DNA of 64,000 bases from Atkinsonella hypoxylon. Lineage: Eukaryota; Ascomycota; Sordariomycetes; Hypocreales; Clavicipitaceae. Position 1 is the stretch's first letter; each line of letters begins with the position of its first letter. Position numbers and translations under genes: made by a program. The stretch covers positions 62,001-126,000 of the forward strand of contig JFHB01000024.1 of NCBI GenBank assembly GCA_000729835.1, read 5' to 3'. Below, piece by piece: positions 59,950 through 64,000 of the stretch. A model generated the notes under the pieces. It made no database searches. It saw only the letters and a list, made by a program, of their open reading frames with translations, and was not told the DNA's origin.

Positions 59950-60525
59950 TTAACACCCTTCTTGCCCTGCTTTGAAGCTCTCCACGACAAAGTATTTGCC
60001 CTGCTTCTTCGAGGCCGTCCCCAAAACATCCCACTTCTCATCAGGCTCATCGATGTTCTCCTTCACTCGCCGCGGCCGCCTGTAGTGGCCGACTAGTTCT
60101 TCCTTGGACAGAAATTCCTCCATGTCCTCTAGCGTGATTGTATTTTCCCGCGCTGCTTCGGGGGTTTCGTCTCGAATGGCACGCAATGGCTCGACTCCGG
60201 TCGTATCAACTCGCTGCACCGCGCGTACAAATCGCAGTTGAGATTGCAGGGTATCTATCATGGAAGCTTCCTCGGCTGGTGATTGGGGTAGTGGGAGAGC
60301 GGCAAGACGCAGCAGATGGTGTAGCTGTTTTGTGGTGATTGTCTCGGTCGGGCTCGACTTTGGCGAGGAGGGCAATGGCTCGCGAAGAGATTTGACTGAC
60401 CAGCTGGGTTTCGAGAGTATCTCGCCCGCTATTGAGCTCGTCCTCGTGGATATGTTTGCGGTTCGGGCAAGAGGTTGGTGGGTGGTGGACGGCAGCGCGA
60501 GACGACACGCTCTATAGACGATCAT
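59950..60525 (-). CDS. gatC: Mitochondrial glutamyl-tRNA(Gln) amidotransferase subunit C (GatC)
   Basis: Single exon of 191 residues. The enzyme complex turns Glu-tRNA(Gln) into Gln-tRNA(Gln) in mitochondria. The first 30 residues (MIVYRACRLALPSTTHQPLA and on) are Arg-rich and lack acids, a mitochondrial presequence. The GatC core is LHHLLRLAALPLPQSPAEEA, MIDTLQSQLRFVRAVQRVDT and GVEPLRAIRDE, matching the helix-turn-LxxLAxL...GVxPLxxxxD pattern. A fungal C-terminal extension with EEFLSKEELVGHYRRPRRVK and KWDVLGTASKKQGKYFVVES follows. Start at 60525 places the presequence directly at the N-terminus; a longer frame to 60663 is rejected. It is divergent from sec17. Confidence 0.9.
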   Translation of the reverse strand: MIVYRACRLALPSTTHQPLARTANISTRTSSIAGEILSKPSWSVKSLREPLPSSPKSSPTETITTKQLHHLLRLAALPLPQSPAEEASMIDTLQSQLRFVRAVQRVDTTGVEPLRAIRDETPEAARENTITLEDMEEFLSKEELVGHYRRPRRVKENIDEPDEKWDVLGTASKKQGKYFVVESFKAGQEGC

Positions 60526-61188
60526 ATTATCTGACTGCCGTAAGGACGGATGCCAGGGGGATAACGGAAGGGGACACCTGGTGGGCAGTATGGATTGAGA
60601 GACTATCGAGTGTGTCTCTCGACATGGGTGTTGAAGACAAAAAAAATCCAGTTGCGCCAGCAATCGTAAGACTAGGACCCTTGTTGGGTGTTACGTACCT
60701 ACTACCTACCTACCTACCTACCTACCTACCTACCTACCTACCTACCTACCTACCTTAGGTACCTACCTACCTACCTACCTCCTACCTAGGTAGGTATGTA
60801 CTTGTCGTCTTGACGCCGCCATGACGCCGCCACATGGTACAGTGGGATGTACACCAACTGACCCCAGGCCTGACCCCACCACATCCCACCAGCTACATGC
60901 CACTACTTCTTAGCGGCTAATCAGCCGCCAGGCGCCATAGCTGGGCGTCATACACCCACTGTAGCTTCCAGAAAAGCACCAGACTGAGCCTGGGGCCGCG
61001 GAAATCGCCCTGGCAGAGACTACGTCGCCAGTTCACCACCCTCCAACGCCCGACCGGGGCAAACTATCACTTGACCCTCCTTGCCCTCCCAGTCCCGCAC
61101 GACACCTTTGATTCTGCATCTTGCGCCACTGGTCAACATCTTTATTTATTTTTCCTTCTAATATCAACAACCTCATACATCTCCCGCC
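60526..61188. promoter_or_regulatory. Shared divergent promoter of gatC and sec17 with microsatellite
   Basis: 663 bp between two divergent starts. A long CCTA microsatellite sits inside it, and the sec17 side is C/T-rich just upstream of the ATG. Whether the repeat affects either gene is unknown. Confidence 0.55.
60701..60800 (+). repeat. (CCTA)n microsatellite with palindromic end
   Basis: About thirteen CCTA units to 60754, then a TTAGGTACCTACC turn, further CCTA units and finally CCTACCTAGGTAGGTA, which is palindromic. It resembles the dispersed palindromes found through the window's intergenic DNA, but much longer. Confidence 0.93.
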
Positions 61189-62295
61189 ATGTCCCAAGAT
61201 CCTCGCGCTCTGCTGCAAAAGGTCATTCATGCAAGCCCCGCCCCCGCTGCTGCTATCATGGACCAACTGTTTCGACTAACTAAAGGCTGTGTTGGACAAT
61301 GCAGGCAGAGAAGACACTTTCCAGCGCAGGCAGCGGCTTCAGCCTCTTCGGCGGTCGTGAAGAGAAGTATCAGAATGCCGCAGACCTGTTTACGCAGGCA
61401 GGCAATGCCTTCAAGATGCAGAACCAGAGTACGGACACCCAGCTACCTACACGTGGTACGACACCGATCACATCACTAACTATCACCCTCATCGCTCGGA
61501 CAGACGTTGAGGCAGGAAAGGCCTTCGAACAGGCTGCGCAGGTGCAGACGAGTAAACTAAACGAGCCTGACGACGCTGCCAACTCGCTTGTCGACGCGTT
61601 CAAAGCCTACCGCAAGGATGCTCCCACCGATGCCGTTCGATGCCTTAAGGTAGCTGTTGACAGATACTGCGCCAAGGGCAACTTCCGGAGGGCGGCTTCG
61701 CACAACGAGACGATGGCAGAAGTGTACGAGACGCAGTTGGGAGATACTAAGAAGGCCGTGGAATGCTACGAGTCCGCTGCGACTTGGTACGAAGGAGATA
61801 ATGCTATGGCGTGAGTTCTGCTTGTGGCCGAGGATGGTGCTCTGAATTGTACAAGAGTGATTCTGACATGATGTGCGCAGACTAGCCAACAAGCTCTGGC
61901 TTAAAGTGGCTGATGCCGCTGCCATGGAGGGCGATTACTACAAAGCCATCGAGAACTTCGAAAAGGTCGCCGAGCAATCTGTAAATAACAACCTTATGAA
62001 GTACAGCGTCAAGGACTATTTTCTAAAAGCAGGCATCTGCCACCTTGCCACCGGCGACATGGTGGCCACCAACCGCGCGCTCGAAAAGTACCGCGATATG
62101 GATCCCAGCTTTGCTACGCAAAGGGAGCACATGTTGCTAGCAGACCTGTGCGAGGCTGTCGAGGGACAGAGCCAGGAGCAATTTACAGACAAGTTGTTCC
62201 AGTACGATCAGGTCAGCAAGCTGGATAAGTGGAAGACGACCATCTTGGTACGGGTGAAGAACACGATAGAGGATGCAGAAGACGACTTTGCCTAA
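61189..62295 (+). CDS. SEC17: Alpha-SNAP, vesicle fusion factor Sec17
   Basis: Four exons, 61189-61221, 61305-61428, 61504-61810 and 61881-62295, give 292 residues, exactly the family's usual length. It links NSF/Sec18 to SNARE complexes for their disassembly after membrane fusion. The sequence starts MSQDPRALLQKAEKTLSSAG and has the membrane-loop GFSLFGGREEKYQNAADLF. The TPR-like helices include AGKAFEQAAQVQTSKLNEPD, RRAASHNETMAEVYETQLGD and KKAVECYESAATWYEGDNAM. The C-terminus is acidic (NTIEDAEDDFA) with a Leu near the end of the preceding helix. Intron 1 has a weak donor (GTCATT), but TAAC branch and acceptor are good and the join is required. Nothing odd in the protein. Confidence 0.96.
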
Positions 62296-62980
62296 AGGGC
62301 CAGGTGGCGTGGGCGGATTCGTACAGTACCTTTTTTTTTTTTTTCTCGCGGCGTTTATGTCGTTTGAGGCGACATCCTACGATGGGCACAAAGTTGGGTG
62401 TCTCACTGCTGATAAAGAATGTGCGTCGCTGTTGCTAGCGGACGGGAGTTAATTCCAGGGTACGATTTGATCACAACGCGCATACCTCCGTAAAGACGGC
62501 ATCAAACGTCAACTATCTTTTCCTGACCAATGCGAAAGAGAAACTACCATCCGGTGGCAAGCCTTGGTCTGAAACTTGTTTAGAGGTGTCCCTGGAATGA
62601 TTATGTAGCTGTTCTGTGATATTTAGGGTTATTGGAGGAGGCAAGAAGCTGGTGCACACCTCTCCCATGCTGGCACCTCAGCTTCATCTAGTAAACGTCA
62701 GCGATCCGGCTGCTCGACATGCGGAAACTAAATAGAAACCTGCAGATAGCAAACGAACAAGTAACTGTTGAGAAGTCAAAGTGTTGAATCGAGTAATAGT
62801 TTCGTCGACAGGTCTATAACAATACTCTGACGCCTCGACGGTTCTAAGACCACCATGTGTCATGAGATCAATTGCCCTGCTCGCAATTCGCTCAGAACTC
62901 ATACCGTCTTGTGAGGAAAGTAGATTCAGGCACGACATCTCGAGAGCGCGTTGAAGTCTGCGACCAGTCCTCGCGATAAG
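62296..62980. other. Intergenic between sec17 and the NLR-like remnant
   Basis: T run at 62332-62344. A minus-strand frame (62684-62938) immediately follows the NLR-like stop, but I could not match it to NB-ARC sequence. It might be further remnant. Confidence 0.5.
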
Positions 62981-64000
62981 TCATGCGTCGAGGCCCTCAA
63001 CCACAGTCCTTTGGCAATTGTCCTTGTACTTTTCGGGCCAGATTCTGTCAAGAATTTTTGTCAAGATCGATTCTCTCCCCACGAAGCTCTCATTCCGTCC
63101 AAATGGCACCATAAAGTGACCTGGCCGCGATTCGTCCATTATCTCCGGTATCTGGCTAGACGGACTGTCAGTTGCAATGTATCTTTCCAGGAGCGCTTTT
63201 GCCACCGTGGCCGCCGTGGCCGCTGCGAAGTTCTGCCACTTTTCATTCTTGTGGCAATCTGCGTAGTCGCATACTCCTTTAACTACAATGCTCGGCACTG
63301 CTTCCCATATCCCGGCGCTCTCCATCTCGAACGCAATAACGTGGCTTGCTTTGGCGATTTCGTCTCGGTCCTCGCCAGACTTCATTATCGTATCACCCGA
63401 TGCGATCGCGCCAACATGAATATTGGGGTTTTGGACTTCTGCCCTTTTTCGCTGTTCCCATGTGCACCTTGTGGCAAGACGCTCCCTACGGACTAGGTAC
63501 TCTTCGTCACGTCCCAGAACACTGCAGGTAGAATTAAGAGCTACCTCACCCACGGGGTCGGTTCTGCCATGACAGTCGCTGCACACACAAGCTGGCGGGA
63601 CTCGGTGCTTGTGTCGGTAGCTGGGCCGAAATAACTTATCTTTGTCGGTTTCAGGGTAGGCATATTTGGCATGATCCTTTGCTTTGCATTGCAACTGGTG
63701 TAGAAACTGCACGGTCTTGGTCCGCAGAATTTCCTTGTCGCTGTCTGTTGAGACTTGGTCAACAAAGTTGCGAATATTGGTGTCGTGGTTTCGTAGATTA
63801 TCTTCGACCGTATCCTTGCGCCGAAATCTGCCAGGATACCTCTTGCCGAGATCGTATTGCACAACTCTGCTGCTAATGATCACATCGCCTAGTAGAATCT
63901 CTTGCCCGCCGTTGTGAGGTGTGCCACCACAAATCCATAGCTTGATCGCAAGCTGGCTGCCGCTGTTGCCGCGTTGACTTTGCCCAAATGCGTTAGAGCC
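62981..64000 (-). pseudogene. Broken NLR-like gene: nucleoside-phosphorylase domain followed by a truncated NB-ARC/NACHT start
   Basis: The open frame from about 63890 to 62981 encodes a PNP/UDP-phosphorylase-type domain: QEILLGDVIISSRVVQYDLG, RRKDTVEDNLRNHDTN, NIHVGAIASGDTIMKSGEDR, AFEMESAGIWEAVPSIVVKG and NFAAATAATVAKALLERY. Then come FMVPFGRNESFVGRE and QRTVVEGL, the usual lead-in to a P-loop. The frame stops two codons later (GLDA), before any GxGGxGKT loop. At the other side, 64000-63938 encodes ALTHLGKVNAATAAASLRSS in a different frame from the following ICGGTPHNGGQEILLGD, so an indel lies near 63930. Intact relatives are fungal intracellular receptors with a PNP-like N-domain, NB-ARC/NACHT and TPR or ankyrin repeats, tied to self/non-self recognition. 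The gene enters from outside the window, so the total extent is unknown. Confidence 0.72.

Noticed and set aside
1..64000. tRNA, rRNA or CRISPR-like arrays
   Set aside because: I looked for GGTTCGA-type B boxes, cloverleaf arms and regularly spaced repeats and found none convincing; a covariance-model scan would be needed to be sure.

Overview
This window is nuclear DNA of a filamentous ascomycete. The genes have short introns (about 50-500 nt) with GT...AG ends and CTAAC-like branch points. The gene families are fungal: a Zn2Cys6 transcription factor, Cyc8/Ssn6, a fungal Y-family polymerase and a PNP-type NLR-like protein. Intergenic DNA is long, microsatellite-rich and studded with short palindromes built from GTAGGTAC/CCTAGG and with the 9-mer TACGGAGTA. 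Gene content and style suggest Sordariomycetes, probably Hypocreales; the species cannot be read from this.

Layout. 1-2112 (-): 5' part of a Sif2/TBL1-like LisH-WD40 corepressor gene with a 17-nt exon. 4511-5711 (+): TMEM115-like Golgi membrane protein. 5712-13475: 7.8 kb without a recognisable gene. 13476-16518 (+): Cyc8/Ssn6 TPR corepressor. 17358-18943 (+): ribosomal protein uL3. 20076-20635 (-): small unrecognised protein. 21825-24423 (+): Zn2Cys6 regulator. 25328-27108 (+): anthranilate synthase component I. 27529-28863 (-): disordered, basic protein. 30192-32064 (+): DNA polymerase iota-like enzyme with a terminal zinc finger. 33447-35631 (+): DUF726/Mil1-TMCO4 family protein. 36282-39872 (-): DENN plus C1 domain protein. 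39873-44986: about 5 kb gene-poor. 44987-45966 (-): TRAPPC13-like. 46542-48656 (-): KHDC4-like KH protein in nine exons. 49636-50678 (+): acetolactate synthase regulatory subunit. 50890-52077 (-): ornithine carbamoyltransferase. 52078-53754: repeats and a MITE-like inverted-repeat element. 53755-56463 (+): vacuolar-type membrane protein whose 3' part is broken by several frameshifts. 56837-58881 (-): Snu66/SART1. 59950-60525 (-): mitochondrial GatC. 61189-62295 (+): alpha-SNAP/Sec17. 62981-64000 (-): broken PNP-domain NLR-like gene running off the end.

How the genes relate. Most are unlinked housekeeping genes: transcriptional corepression (Sif2, Cyc8), splicing (Snu66, KHDC4), translation (uL3, mitochondrial GatC), membrane traffic (TMEM115, TRAPPC13, DENN, Sec17, Mil1-like) and amino-acid synthesis (trpE, ilv6, OTC). 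The three amino-acid genes each carry a Gcn4/CPC1-like TGACTC box upstream, which suggests shared cross-pathway control. No secondary-metabolite cluster, CRISPR array, rRNA or convincing tRNA was seen. The most unusual parts are the two decaying genes (53755-56463 and 62981-64000), the inverted-repeat element at 53064-53446, the very short exons, and the dispersed intergenic motifs.
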